Part shown: in pieces, positions 9,272-18,381 of the stretch
Layout: each line of letters opens with the position of its first letter
How positions within the stretch are numbered: position 1 is the stretch's first letter
DNA from: CAIVAT01 sp037133475
Lineage (GTDB): Bacteria > Bacteroidota > Bacteroidia > Bacteroidales > FEN-979
NCBI GenBank assembly: GCA_037133475.1
Contig: JBAXOB010000007.1
Span: forward strand, 61,844 to 125,843
DNA length: 64,000 nucleotides
Reading direction: 5' to 3'
Notes under the pieces: model-generated
Told to the model about the DNA's origin: nothing
The model's input: the letters and a program-made list of their open reading frames with translations, nothing else
Databases searched by the model: none
Position numbers and translations under genes: made by a program

Positions 9272-10117
9272 TTAGTGATGATGTAAGTCCCGGCATTTTT
9301 TAGACGATAACAGGTTAAATTTATATGTAAACGACAGGCCGACAAATGCGTACCAATCGTTGTTATTCGGATTTCCCCGTTGCATCCCCGGCGTGTGATT
9401 GAGCGTCGGATCCGACATGACGGCAGCCGGATCTCCCGGTTTTATGGCTGCACCATTCAGAAAATAGGTCGTACTCACATCGTCCAGGTAATCCGTAAAT
9501 GTCTTATGGATCTCCCAGTAAACCTGAGCACTCAGCCGTTTGGCGAGGCTGATTTTCAACCCCAGACCGAACGGAATAGACATAGCGGTCGTACTGTATG
9601 GTTTACGACCGAGGTATCCAATATTCTGCCCTTCTGTACCCAACGATTGCAAGAAAATACCATTGGAAACAGGATTAAAAAAGAAAACGGAAATCCCGGT
9701 GTAAATATACGGGGATATTCTGTTCATCCGGCTCCCGGTAAAATATGGCATGAAATTAAATTCAACTATTCCCGAAATGTCGGTAATTTTACTGGAAAAC
9801 GACAATCCGCGGTCCGGAAGAAACCCGGAAGTTGCAGCCTCTCCCTTCACCTTCCCAATGGTAGTGCTTAACTTCACTGCCCACCGGGTATCAAGGCAGT
9901 ATCGGGCCATGAAACCATAGGCAAACTGGGTGTTTTGGAAATGTTTTGCAGGGTTGAGGTCGCCAAGATAATAACTGCCCCCGCCTGTCAACCCCACTTC
10001 AAGATCCTGGGATTTAACGGCGTGGCTGATGGATAAAAAAACAAAAACCAGGAAAACAGATCTCCCTGAGCGTCTGATCATGTGCCTAAAATATGCGGTT
10101 ATATTACTTTCTTTCAA
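9272..10117 (-). CDS. DUF6089-type outer-membrane beta-barrel protein
   Basis: A 281-residue protein with a signal sequence (VFLVFVFLSISHAVKSQ) and then alternating strands typical of small beta-barrels: LEVGLTGGGSYYLGDLNP near the start, SPYIYTGISVFFF in the middle and WYAFVGLSFTYKF near the end. This matches the DUF6089 proteins found next to uppS and bamA in Bacteroidetes; a role in envelope biogenesis is inferred from that position only. Two starts are possible, ATG at 10117 or at 10081; the second puts the signal peptide closer to the N-terminus. Confidence 0.8.
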   Translation of the reverse strand: MKESNITAYFRHMIRRSGRSVFLVFVFLSISHAVKSQDLEVGLTGGGSYYLGDLNPAKHFQNTQFAYGFMARYCLDTRWAVKLSTTIGKVKGEAATSGFLPDRGLSFSSKITDISGIVEFNFMPYFTGSRMNRISPYIYTGISVFFFNPVSNGIFLQSLGTEGQNIGYLGRKPYSTTAMSIPFGLGLKISLAKRLSAQVYWEIHKTFTDYLDDVSTTYFLNGAAIKPGDPAAVMSDPTLNHTPGMQRGNPNNNDWYAFVGLSFTYKFNLLSSKKCRDLHHH

Positions 10118-10184
10118 TACTGTTTCTAAACGGGTTATTCATGGATTTATTGGATGAAACCATGGAAATCGGCAATAAAACAAA

Positions 10185-11063
10185 CTAATTCCGGTTATCC
10201 AACCCCCAGTTTAATTTTTCACGGATCGTCTGGAAAAAATTCTTGTCGGTCAGCCTGAGCAGATTGATCTTAAAGGAGGCCTTGCGGATGGTCAGCTCCA
10301 GCGCCTGGTCGACCTTCTCGATCCGCGAATCCAGGCTTACAAGGAAATCGGGGCTTTTTCCCTCAACACGGATCCTGATCACACTGTCATCCCTGATCAC
10401 AATTGGTCGTACCGTAAGGTTATGACTGGCAATGGGGGTGATCAGGAAATTTTCAGAATCGGGCGTGATGATCGGGCCGGTGCAGCTAAGCGAATAGGCG
10501 GTTGACCCTGTCGGGGTAGCCACGATTAATCCGTCGGCCCAATAGGCATTGAGGAAATCATCGTTGATCCAGGTTTTGATGGTAAGCATGCTCATCACAT
10601 TCGACTTGTATACCGTAAGGTCATTCAGTGCATAGTTGCGATTGCCGAAAAGGTTGCCTGGGGTATCAAGCTGCAAAAGGGTTCGCTTTTCAATCCTGAA
10701 CTGCCCCATTTGAATTGCCTTGATAGCCGGGACGATATTTTCTTTGGAAATTCCGGATAAAAAACCCAGCCTGCCCATGTTGATGCCGGTGACCGGTATT
10801 CCTGAATCGCCTACCAGCCCGACAGCATCCAGGATCGTTCCATCCCCTCCGATGGAAAACAGAAAATCGGTCCTGTTTTCAAGATCGCCCTGCACCCGGT
10901 ATAATTCCGGTTCACGCCTGAATTTTATTTTCCCTGTCAGATTTTCGTAAAATGGCTGGTATACCATGGTAACACAATCCAGGTCAAATAATTCGTCAAA
11001 TAAATCCTGGATGAACGGAACGACAGTTTCGGAGATATGGGTACCAAACAAGGCAATTTTCAT
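10185..11063 (-). CDS. nadK: NAD kinase
   Basis: Cytoplasmic enzyme that phosphorylates NAD+ at the 2' hydroxyl to make NADP+. The 292-residue protein has the diagnostic SIGGDGTILDA motif (catalytic Asp74), GINMGRLGFLS, NDLTVYK and the second conserved block LIVATPTGSTAYSLS. It heads the run DUF6089-uppS-bamA-ompH on the same strand, with 67 bases to the next gene. A -7 box at 11182-11189 gives it a leader of about 110 bases. Confidence 0.96.
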   Translation of the reverse strand: MKIALFGTHISETVVPFIQDLFDELFDLDCVTMVYQPFYENLTGKIKFRREPELYRVQGDLENRTDFLFSIGGDGTILDAVGLVGDSGIPVTGINMGRLGFLSGISKENIVPAIKAIQMGQFRIEKRTLLQLDTPGNLFGNRNYALNDLTVYKSNVMSMLTIKTWINDDFLNAYWADGLIVATPTGSTAYSLSCTGPIITPDSENFLITPIASHNLTVRPIVIRDDSVIRIRVEGKSPDFLVSLDSRIEKVDQALELTIRKASFKINLLRLTDKNFFQTIREKLNWGLDNRN

Positions 11064-11181
11064 GTGATAATATCTATTTTTTCGGGCCCTCCGGAATATC
11101 CATCATGGTCATTCATGGTTCACATGCACACTCTACCAATGGAGATTCCAGGGCAATAAAAATTTTCCTGAAACGAGGGTG

Positions 11182-11189
11182 CAAAGGTA
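11182..11189 (-). promoter_or_regulatory. -7 box TACCTTTG before nadK
   Basis: Minus-strand TACCTTTGCAC in the 158-base gap upstream of nadK. Probable start of the nadK-DUF6089-uppS-bamA-ompH transcript. Confidence 0.6.
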
Positions 11190-11221
11190 CGTTAAAATAT
11201 GATTCAGTCGTTGATTCCCTG

Positions 11222-12676
11222 CTATATCGGCGCGGTAAAATGCAGAAAAAAGCCCGTCTGTCCCATCCTGTTCATCGAACCTTCGAAACGAATGACAATA
11301 TCATAATAGGTAGTCAGGTTGAGTCCCAGCCCGACGCCTCCCAGCAACTGATTTTGCAGGGTGTTGCCCTGGGCACTGAATTCGGGCAGGTGCTGCTGAT
11401 AGTTATATACATACCCGATATCGGAAAACAGATCGATATAAACGGCGAACGGGATGGTATTGAACTTCGTGGTTTTGATAAACCCGATCTTAACGACTCT
11501 TGGCGAAACCAGGGCGAACCTCAGGTCGTTCTTCCACAGGGCAACCTGCTGCCCGTCGACGACATAATATTCATACCCCCGAACAAAATCCTGTCCAAAT
11601 CCCAGTCCGCGTTGCAGGTAATAGGGCTGGGTCTTTTCAAAACTCACCTTCCCCAATATCCCCGTGCCATAAAATACCCGCCCGGTCAGTTTCCAGTACT
11701 TCCTGAAATTTCCCTTGATATAACTGTTATGGGCTGTTGCATAGGGTATCGAATGGTTCACCTCCAGGTCAATACAGTAACCGGTGAGGGGGAAGTAGGC
11801 AACATCGCGGTGGTCGTTCCTGAAGTAGTAGGATAGGGAGACAAACTGCTGGTGACTGCTTGAAACCAGGCTAAATCCGGGGATTGCAACAATGTCTCCT
11901 CCGAAAACATAATAGTTGTAAGATAACCTGAACGTGTGGGTTGAATGGAAGCTGGGGCGCAGCTGCATTTCAGCATACCCGTAAAGGATTTTTTTAAGAT
12001 AGGCAGAACTGTCCTTTTGATTTACAGGCTGGTTCTTTTTCGTTTCAACGGCAAGTTCGTGGTGAAGTTCTATACCCCCGCCAAGCCCCAGCCCGATGGT
12101 CTGGTTACGGTTCACATAGGGGATCTTGTAAGTAAAACCATACAGCTGGTTATACCCGAAATGGGCCAGGAGCCGCAAGGTTTCATTCCTTCCGCGCATG
12201 TTGTTGATGGTGAAGTCCATCCCGTAGGTGAGCTTGGAGAAATCACGGGTTTGCCACCACACGTTGAAGTTTCGCTCTGAGATCTCCAGCAGCGGAATGG
12301 GCCAGATATACCAGCGCTCCAAAACCGACACTTTTACATCCACATGCCCGGCCGAATCCACAACAGCGGTATCGACCGTGACAAAATTGAACAACCCTGT
12401 GTTGAATATATTTTGCCTGCTGATGACCAGGGCCGCTTCAAAGTCACGGACTGAAAGGGTATCCTGCTCCCTGAACTTCATTTCACGCGTAATGATACGG
12501 GGCCTGGTGATCTTATTGCCGGTGATGCTGATCCTGTGGATAACCCTGATTCCGGGGGGGGTACCCGATTTCTGAACCGTACTTTCCTGGCAGCAGGCAT
12601 TGCCTGACAGCGCGAGGGAGAGCACGACCGTCCCCGTCAAAACAAGTTGAATAAAAGTAAACCGGGGTAGTATCAT
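11222..12676 (-). CDS. Omp85-family protein (POTRA plus beta-barrel), BamA/TamA-like
   Basis: A 484-residue protein with a signal peptide, one POTRA-like domain at about residues 40-115 (VIHRISITGNKITRPRII, then NIFNTGLFNFVTVD) and an Omp85-type barrel of about 330 residues with the motif FVRGYEYYVVDG, equivalent to the VRGF/Y lid-loop signature of BamA. It is much shorter than BamA and TamA, which have more POTRA repeats. It could be a dedicated insertase or a lipid or protein translocator; the substrate is unknown. It starts three bases after the CBS gene stop, so it is probably cotranscribed with rsgA and the CBS gene. Confidence 0.82.
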   Translation of the reverse strand: MILPRFTFIQLVLTGTVVLSLALSGNACCQESTVQKSGTPPGIRVIHRISITGNKITRPRIITREMKFREQDTLSVRDFEAALVISRQNIFNTGLFNFVTVDTAVVDSAGHVDVKVSVLERWYIWPIPLLEISERNFNVWWQTRDFSKLTYGMDFTINNMRGRNETLRLLAHFGYNQLYGFTYKIPYVNRNQTIGLGLGGGIELHHELAVETKKNQPVNQKDSSAYLKKILYGYAEMQLRPSFHSTHTFRLSYNYYVFGGDIVAIPGFSLVSSSHQQFVSLSYYFRNDHRDVAYFPLTGYCIDLEVNHSIPYATAHNSYIKGNFRKYWKLTGRVFYGTGILGKVSFEKTQPYYLQRGLGFGQDFVRGYEYYVVDGQQVALWKNDLRFALVSPRVVKIGFIKTTKFNTIPFAVYIDLFSDIGYVYNYQQHLPEFSAQGNTLQNQLLGGVGLGLNLTTYYDIVIRFEGSMNRMGQTGFFLHFTAPI

Positions 12677-12679
12677 GGT

Positions 12680-13345
12680 TCAGATGCTCAGATAATTCAT
12701 TAACGCATCAAACCTGTCCTGTAATCCTTCGCTATATGCATCCTCCTGCGACCATGTTGCCTTGATCACATAATTATACCGGTCGAAGGTCTGCAGGATC
12801 GCGCCGATTTCCATCCTGTTAACCTTGATGGTGACCTCCAGTTTGGTGGATTCCGGGAAAGAGGTCATATAAAGACTCAGTATTTTGGCATCGTTCGATT
12901 CGACGATCCGGGCGATTTCCATGACACTGTAATCTTTATTGTTGATTTCCAAAACAATAATACCCCCAGGGTTCTGTATGGCGGCAAGATCAGCCAGGTG
13001 CGAAACCAGCGATGGCAGGGTGATGGCCCCCATGTAATGATTTTTCGAACTTACAACGGGCAACACGGTAAGTTTCATCGCCGCAAAAAGCTTGATAACC
13101 TCGTAGATATGCTGGTTTTCTTCAACATTGACCTGGCTCAACGGGAGAAGTCCGGAACCAACCTCGTTTTCGGGGTCCTGTAACGAAAGGATATCGCGGT
13201 CGGAAATTAAGCCCAAAAACTCCAGGTCGTTTACAACCGGTATATGGGAGAGCCGGCAATCCTCCATCTGTACGATGGCAAATGCGCCCGTATCAGATGG
13301 CTTGACCGGTGTGACCGAGTCGGTTATCAGTTGTTTAGCGATCAT
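12680..13345 (-). CDS. CBS-domain protein
   Basis: About 221 residues from the ATG at 13345 (MIAKQLITDSVTPV). Two CBS motifs fill the N-terminal 130 residues (SHIPVVNDLEFLGLISDRD and TVLPVVSSKNHYMGAI); the C-terminal half is ACT-like in pattern (GGIIVLEINNKDYSVMEIAR, then alternating strands). CBS pairs sense adenine nucleotides in many proteins; the ligand here is unknown. The frame is open to 13399, but the chosen start overlaps the end of rsgA by 11 bases, a layout that suggests translational coupling. Confidence 0.85.
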   Translation of the reverse strand: MIAKQLITDSVTPVKPSDTGAFAIVQMEDCRLSHIPVVNDLEFLGLISDRDILSLQDPENEVGSGLLPLSQVNVEENQHIYEVIKLFAAMKLTVLPVVSSKNHYMGAITLPSLVSHLADLAAIQNPGGIIVLEINNKDYSVMEIARIVESNDAKILSLYMTSFPESTKLEVTIKVNRMEIGAILQTFDRYNYVIKATWSQEDAYSEGLQDRFDALMNYLSI

Positions 13346-14243
13346 TGAGAATGCTAAGGTATGAATTATAACGCAGGGAGCTGATGGCACCCGTATCAAT
13401 CCCCATCTTTACGGCACATCCGGGTTCATGGGTATGGGTACAGTTTTTGTACTGGCATTGCGGCAGGAGGCGGTCCATCTCAGGGAAACAACGGTGAATT
13501 TCCGACTTGTCGAAATCTATCAGGCCGAACTCCTTGATACCCGGTGTATCCACAATAAACCCTTGATCCTGTAGTTCCAGCATCTCGGCAAAGGTAGTGG
13601 TATGCATCCCCTTCTGATGGGTCTCCGACAACCTGCCGATCCGTGGGTTCAGGGCAGGGTTTATGGCTTTGATCAGGGCAGACTTTCCCGCCCCCGAATG
13701 TCCCGAAAACAGGCTGACCTTCCCCTTCAGCCGTTCCCTGATCTCCGGCACGCCATCGCCGCGTGTGGCCGATACGCGATAGCACGGATAGCCTGCCTGC
13801 TCATAAATCCCGGTGAGTTCATTCAGTATGGATAAAAGGTCAGGCGTGTAGATATCAATTTTGTTAAAAATAAGACTGGCCGGTATGTAGTACCCGGCTG
13901 CAGTCACAAGGAACCTGTCGATAAACCCGTTCGACGTCTGCGGCTGGGCAAGCGTTACAATCAGGTAGGCATGATCAAGATTCGCCGCGATAATATGGGA
14001 TATCTTGGATAAATTCTTTGATTTCCTGATAATGTAATTATCGCGCTGCCTGATTTGGGTAATCATCCCATGGCTGTCGGCCCCGGCATGTTCAACTTCC
14101 ACCCGGTCGCCAATGGCAACCGGGTTGGTGTGCTTGATATCCTGCAGACGGAACTGGCCTTTCAGCTTGCAATCAACCCTGCTCCCATCAGGCATCCTGA
14201 CAGAGATCCAGCTACCGGTCGATTTGACAACGATTCCTTCCAA
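13335..14243 (-). CDS. rsgA: RsgA, small ribosomal subunit maturation GTPase
   Basis: Circularly permuted GTPase that acts late in 30S assembly. The 302-residue protein has an OB-fold N-terminus (about 1-70), then the G motifs in permuted order: NKID at 127-130, the P-loop GHSGAGKS at 181-188 and DTPG at 232-235. A C-terminal zinc site follows, with Cys252, Cys263, Cys268, nearby His residues and Cys276 as candidate ligands. It is divergent from the PrsW-like gene and followed by the CBS and Omp85 genes. All key motifs are intact. Confidence 0.96.
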   Translation of the reverse strand: MEGIVVKSTGSWISVRMPDGSRVDCKLKGQFRLQDIKHTNPVAIGDRVEVEHAGADSHGMITQIRQRDNYIIRKSKNLSKISHIIAANLDHAYLIVTLAQPQTSNGFIDRFLVTAAGYYIPASLIFNKIDIYTPDLLSILNELTGIYEQAGYPCYRVSATRGDGVPEIRERLKGKVSLFSGHSGAGKSALIKAINPALNPRIGRLSETHQKGMHTTTFAEMLELQDQGFIVDTPGIKEFGLIDFDKSEIHRCFPEMDRLLPQCQYKNCTHTHEPGCAVKMGIDTGAISSLRYNSYLSILNDR

Positions 14244-14264
14244 GCGAGAACTTTATTTTTTTTC

Positions 14265-14294
14265 TTGTAAAAGTATAAAAATTAATTACATTTG
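14265..14294 (+). promoter_or_regulatory. -33 TTG and -7 TACATTTG promoter
   Basis: TTG at 14265-14267, a 19-base spacer, then TACATTTG at 14287-14294, 28 bases before the ATG at 14322. One of the best two-part matches to the Bacteroidetes promoter in the window. Confidence 0.7.
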
Positions 14295-14321
14295 ACAGGA
14301 ATATACCGTAACACCTGATCT

Positions 14322-15002
14322 ATGAGACCGATTGCATACATTACTTTAGCTGTTGCCCCACTCATTGCCTTGTTCATGATCCTGTATTTTAACAAAAGAA
14401 GTAAAAGCAGTTTCAGCACCGGGTTACGCTACAGCTTTCTGGCAGGCGGAGCTGGAGTTATAGTGTTGCTGGGCGTGGAGATCCTGTCAAACATGCTGAA
14501 CCTTAATACCCTGGGAAGCCTTAAACGAATTCTTTTTTATTCCTTCATTACCCTTGGCGGGAGTGCGGAGTTTGGCAAGTTCATCATCCTTCGTTACTTT
14601 TTTGTTAAGAAATCCTACATTCAAAAACCCATCGATGCCATTACCTTTTCGATCATGACCGCACTTGGATTTTCAACGATGGCGCTGGTTTTATATGCGT
14701 TTAACCTGTTCAACATCCAGGCAAACTTCCCCCCCACCCTTTATGCATTTATTTTTGTACCTGCCAATATCATGTTTGCGGTGATTATGGGATTTTTTGT
14801 CGGCATGGCTAAATTCATCAAAGGCAGGGTAGTATATTCGCTTACCGGCCTGTTCGGTGCGCTCTTTTTCCATGGGATTTTCAATTTCTGCCTGTTGACC
14901 AGCGATTTTAAACTGCTTAGTCTTTTTTCATTCGGTTCGGCGATCATCGTTATGGTGCTCGGGTTTAAAGCCTCCGTCAGCGTTCCGGAACAATCAAATT
15001 AA
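14322..15002 (+). CDS. PrsW-like multi-pass membrane protein, catalytic residues apparently lost
   Basis: A 226-residue, very hydrophobic protein with about seven membrane segments. Layout and spacing resemble the PrsW family of intramembrane proteases. At the PrsW first motif (EExxK) it reads SAEFGK (81-86), with Ala82 for the first Glu. At the second (GxGFAxxEN) it reads ALGFSTMAL, with Ala121 for Glu. At the third (pxH) it reads VPAN, with Asn149 for His. The last His (FHGIFNF, His184) is kept. If the alignment is right it is a non-proteolytic relative; if not, it is an unrelated membrane protein. Its 3' end overlaps dprA by nine bases, convergently. Confidence 0.6.
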   Translation: MRPIAYITLAVAPLIALFMILYFNKRSKSSFSTGLRYSFLAGGAGVIVLLGVEILSNMLNLNTLGSLKRILFYSFITLGGSAEFGKFIILRYFFVKKSYIQKPIDAITFSIMTALGFSTMALVLYAFNLFNIQANFPPTLYAFIFVPANIMFAVIMGFFVGMAKFIKGRVVYSLTGLFGALFFHGIFNFCLLTSDFKLLSLFSFGSAIIVMVLGFKASVSVPEQSN

Positions 15003-16097
15003 TTCATAAACTTTCCCGGGAAGGCATTTTACCACGCCTTCAAATTCGAGATTAAGCAACGAGGCCGACACGCGGCTCATGGAATTTTCAACCAGCAGGC
15101 AGATCTCATCGATTCCCATCTGGCCCTTTTCATGGAGCAGTTCCGTTATTTTCTCCTCCTCGGGTGTCATCTCGACAAAGATCTTGCGTTGTGCCGGTTT
15201 CACCGGTGAAAATGGCTCTTTCCACCCCATCAGGAATTCAATATCTTCAGGTTTCTGGATCAGGGATGCCCGGTTCGTCCGGATCAGGTAATTGGTTCCT
15301 TCCGAGTAGGGATCGCTGATCCTGCCAGGAATTGCAAAAACATCGCGGTTATATGAATTGGCAATATCAGCCGTAATCAGGGCTCCTCCTTTTCGCCCGG
15401 CCTCCACCACCACCAGGGCATCAACCAGCCCGGCGATAATCCTGTTTCTCTTCGGGAAGTTGGTACGGTCGGGTTTGGTTCCACTGAGGAACTCTGTGAC
15501 CAGGCCACCCTGCATCACCATCTTCTCAGCCAGGGAGCGGTGCAGCCATGGATAGACCGTATCAAGACCATGCCCAAGCACACCCACCGTATTCAGGCCG
15601 GCCTCCAGGGAGGCACGGTGTGCACAACTGTCAATACCGTAGGCAAGTCCGCTGACAACCAGCACCTGCTGCTGGGCCAGGCCTGAAACCAGGGCATGGG
15701 TCGCAGCCTTGCCATATTCGGTGGCGCTGCGCGTGCCCACAATCCCGACCACGCGTTGCGAATTAAGCGCTGCAGTGCCCTTGTAGAACAAGATCACCGG
15801 ACTGTCAATACAATGCCTTAACCTTTGAGGATATACCGCGTCCTGGAAATAAAGCGCTGCAATATGATACTTTTCCGTAAACCTTACCTCCTTTTCAGCC
15901 CGCAACAGTATCTGTTTATTGCCAACCGCCTGATCCAGCAAAGCCCCGATCCTGGCCATTTTTTTCAGGTACCTCCGTGGCTCCCGGAATACCGCCTCAG
16001 CGCTGCCACAAAGCGATACCAGCTTTTTTCCAAAAACATCGCCCACCCCCGGGATCAGGGTGAGCCCGATCCTGTAAATCAATTCATCCTCTCCCAT
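14994..16097 (-). CDS. dprA: DprA, DNA-processing protein
   Basis: Loads RecA on incoming single-stranded DNA during natural transformation. The 367-residue protein has an N-terminal helix-hairpin-helix-like region (IGLTLIPGVGDVFGKKL), the Rossmann-like core with VSGLAYGIDSCAHRASL, the conserved block around TNFPKRNRIIAGL and VVEAGRKGGALITA, and a C-terminal winged-helix-like domain (about 305-367). Length and motifs are complete. No other competence gene is in the window, and dprA occurs in many bacteria not known to be competent. Confidence 0.95.
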   Translation of the reverse strand: MGEDELIYRIGLTLIPGVGDVFGKKLVSLCGSAEAVFREPRRYLKKMARIGALLDQAVGNKQILLRAEKEVRFTEKYHIAALYFQDAVYPQRLRHCIDSPVILFYKGTAALNSQRVVGIVGTRSATEYGKAATHALVSGLAQQQVLVVSGLAYGIDSCAHRASLEAGLNTVGVLGHGLDTVYPWLHRSLAEKMVMQGGLVTEFLSGTKPDRTNFPKRNRIIAGLVDALVVVEAGRKGGALITADIANSYNRDVFAIPGRISDPYSEGTNYLIRTNRASLIQKPEDIEFLMGWKEPFSPVKPAQRKIFVEMTPEEEKITELLHEKGQMGIDEICLLVENSMSRVSASLLNLEFEGVVKCLPGKVYELI

Positions 16098-16472
16098 TTC
16101 AGCGCATGTTAAATGCTTTGTTGTGTTTCATACGAATCCCTGTCCCATAATCATGACGGTTTATTTAACCAAAATGGTCACCATGACTGACGCAATGATC
16201 ACAATGGTTATCCTGGTGTGTTTTGTGCCCTCCCTGTGTTTTTGCGGTTAATTTTTATTTCCCTGTTGTTTCAGCATAGGTTAAAGTCATGTTGAATGTA
16301 ATGGAGCTCTCCCCGGGATCAACCATATTCATAAATGGTTAATCGGGTTGGTTCATAAAAGTTAACAGTGTGTGAATAACTTTTCTGTTTTCACAAATAA
16401 AAATGAGCGTAATTTTGAAATGGTCTGAATAACCCGTCGAACTCTTCAAAACATCATGAAAGCAAATCCGCA
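16098..16472. other. Intergenic region, divergent dprA / glycosyltransferase
   Basis: About 375 bases with no convincing gene. It holds a degenerate copy of a TTTGTG-rich intergenic repeat at about 16205-16252 (see findings) and the promoter of the plus-strand glycosyltransferase near 16410. Confidence 0.6.
16410..16417 (+). promoter_or_regulatory. -7 box TAATTTTG
   Basis: TAnnTTTG match 56 bases before the ATG of the glycosyltransferase gene at 16473. Confidence 0.5.
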
Positions 16473-17594
16473 ATGACCCCAGGTGAAAAGAAAAAGGTGC
16501 TTGTTTGCCCGATGGACTGGGGGATCGGTCATGCCACAAGATGCGTGCCGGTTATCGAAAAGCTTCTCAAACTTGGCTTTGACGTGGTGGTTGCTGCAAG
16601 CGGGCGTCCGCTGGGGTTTATCCGTAAAGAATATCCCGGCCTTACGGTAATCGATTTTCCGGGGACGGTGATCACCTATCCCAAAAATGGCAGGATTGCG
16701 GCCCGGATGATCCGCTCGTTGCCCGGGTTGCTGCTGGGAATCTGGCGTGAACACCGGGTATTGAAAAAAATAGCCCTCCATCACGACATCTCCCTGATCA
16801 TCTCCGATAACCGCTACGGGTGCTGGCATGCCACCATTCCCTCCGTTTTCATGACACACCAGCTCGACATCCAGGTCCCGGCCGGGCTGAAGTTTATCAA
16901 AGGCCTGCTGAACAGCATCAATTATTGTTTTATCAACCGGTACGACGAATGCTGGATCCCTGATTTCGAACCGCACCGGGGACTGGCCGGGGCACTGTCG
17001 CACCCGCCAAAATTACCCCGGAACGCACACTATATCGGGATATTGTCACGATTTTCAATCCGGCATGAACATACCGGATCACACATGCCAACCGGGTTCG
17101 ATCTTCTGGTAATGCTGTCGGGCCCGGAGCCGCAGCGAACCATCCTCGAAAAGAAGATCCTGCTGCAACTCGTCAATATCGATATGCAGGTAGCCGTGGT
17201 TCGGGGGATCACCGAATCGGACGAAACGTACGTGCTGGATAACAGGATCCATGTCTTTTCCCATCTTGAAACGGCAAAGTTGCAGGAGTTGATCCGGAAT
17301 GCGGCACTGGTTATCTGCCGGTCAGGCTATTCAAGCATCATGGACCTGGTAACACTGGGAAAGCGGGCCATTTTCATCCCTACTCCAGGGCAAACCGAAC
17401 AGGAATACCTCGCCGGTTACCTGATGGAGAAAAAGATATATTTCTCCATCCGGCAAACAGATTTTGACTTGCTTTATGCCGTTGAAATGTCGAAGAATTT
17501 CCCCGGGATGGTCATCCAGAACGACTATGCCGACCTTATCAAAAGGATAAAAGAATCGTCGGCTATACCACCGGGTCCCGCTTCCAGGCCCTGA
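16473..17594 (+). CDS. Glycosyltransferase, GT-B fold (MurG/GT28-like)
   Basis: A 373-residue cytoplasmic or membrane-associated protein. The N-terminal Rossmann half starts VLVCPMDWGIGHATRC, the glycine-rich acceptor loop of GT-B enzymes; the C-terminal half has the nucleotide-sugar block ALVICRSGYSSIMDLVTLG followed by FIPTPGQTEQE, as in GT28 and MurG relatives. Donor and acceptor are unknown. Its last 32 bases overlap the end of lgt on the other strand. Glycan-related genes follow (DUF2723, GtrA), but no shared operon is visible. Confidence 0.82.
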   Translation: MTPGEKKKVLVCPMDWGIGHATRCVPVIEKLLKLGFDVVVAASGRPLGFIRKEYPGLTVIDFPGTVITYPKNGRIAARMIRSLPGLLLGIWREHRVLKKIALHHDISLIISDNRYGCWHATIPSVFMTHQLDIQVPAGLKFIKGLLNSINYCFINRYDECWIPDFEPHRGLAGALSHPPKLPRNAHYIGILSRFSIRHEHTGSHMPTGFDLLVMLSGPEPQRTILEKKILLQLVNIDMQVAVVRGITESDETYVLDNRIHVFSHLETAKLQELIRNAALVICRSGYSSIMDLVTLGKRAIFIPTPGQTEQEYLAGYLMEKKIYFSIRQTDFDLLYAVEMSKNFPGMVIQNDYADLIKRIKESSAIPPGPASRP

Positions 17595-18366
17595 AAATCA
17601 GGATGGCGCCCGCCACAATCAGCGGGACGGAGAGCAGTTGCCCCATGTTCAGGATCATGCCGCGTTCAAATCCAACCTGCGGCTCCTTGATGAATTCTAT
17701 CAGGAACCGGATGCCGAACACCATCGTCATGAATATCCCGAATATCATCCCCTGGGAGGGTTTTCCGTTCTTTTTGTAATAATACCACCACAGGAAGAAA
17801 AAGATGGCCAGGTACGACAGCCCTTCATAGATCTGGGTAGGATGCCGCGGAACCAGCCCGTCGCCGGGCGTGGAAGAACGAAGGAAGTTAAATCCCCAGG
17901 GCAGCGTGGTTGGATTCCCGTAGATTTCGGAATTCATCAGGTTGCCCATGCGGATCATAAACCCGGCCAGGGCAACGGTGATGACCACCCTGTCCATGAT
18001 CCACAGGAAGGGTTTCTTGCGCACCCAACCAAAGATCAGCATTGAAAGGGGGATGGCGATGGCAGCCCCGTGGCTTGCCAGCCCTCCTTCCCAAACCTCG
18101 AGGATCTTGATGGGATGCGACAGGTACCATTCGGGTTCATAGAACAAAACGTGCCCGAGCCTCGCTCCCACCACAGTCCCGATGATCATATAGGTCGTCA
18201 GTTCATCCAGCAGGGGAATGGGAACACCCTCCTTGGTGAAAATCTTCTGCATGATGAGATATCCGAAGAAAAACGAAAGTGCAAAGAACAGCCCGTACCA
18301 ACGGATGGCAAGGCTTCCGATATTGAAAATTTCAGGACTGGGGTTCCAGATGACGGATGCTAGCAT
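17563..18366 (-). CDS. lgt: Prolipoprotein diacylglyceryl transferase
   Basis: Inner-membrane enzyme that moves diacylglycerol from phosphatidylglycerol to the lipobox Cys of prolipoproteins. The 267-residue, seven-segment membrane protein has the family signature in IRMGNLMNSEIYG, the motif HPTQIYE and FLIEFIKEPQ. It starts 15 bases after the stop of the DUF2723 gene, so the two are probably cotranscribed. Confidence 0.95.
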   Translation of the reverse strand: MLASVIWNPSPEIFNIGSLAIRWYGLFFALSFFFGYLIMQKIFTKEGVPIPLLDELTTYMIIGTVVGARLGHVLFYEPEWYLSHPIKILEVWEGGLASHGAAIAIPLSMLIFGWVRKKPFLWIMDRVVITVALAGFMIRMGNLMNSEIYGNPTTLPWGFNFLRSSTPGDGLVPRHPTQIYEGLSYLAIFFFLWWYYYKKNGKPSQGMIFGIFMTMVFGIRFLIEFIKEPQVGFERGMILNMGQLLSVPLIVAGAILIFRAWKRDPVV

Positions 18367-18381
18367 ATCGATTGGTTCTTC

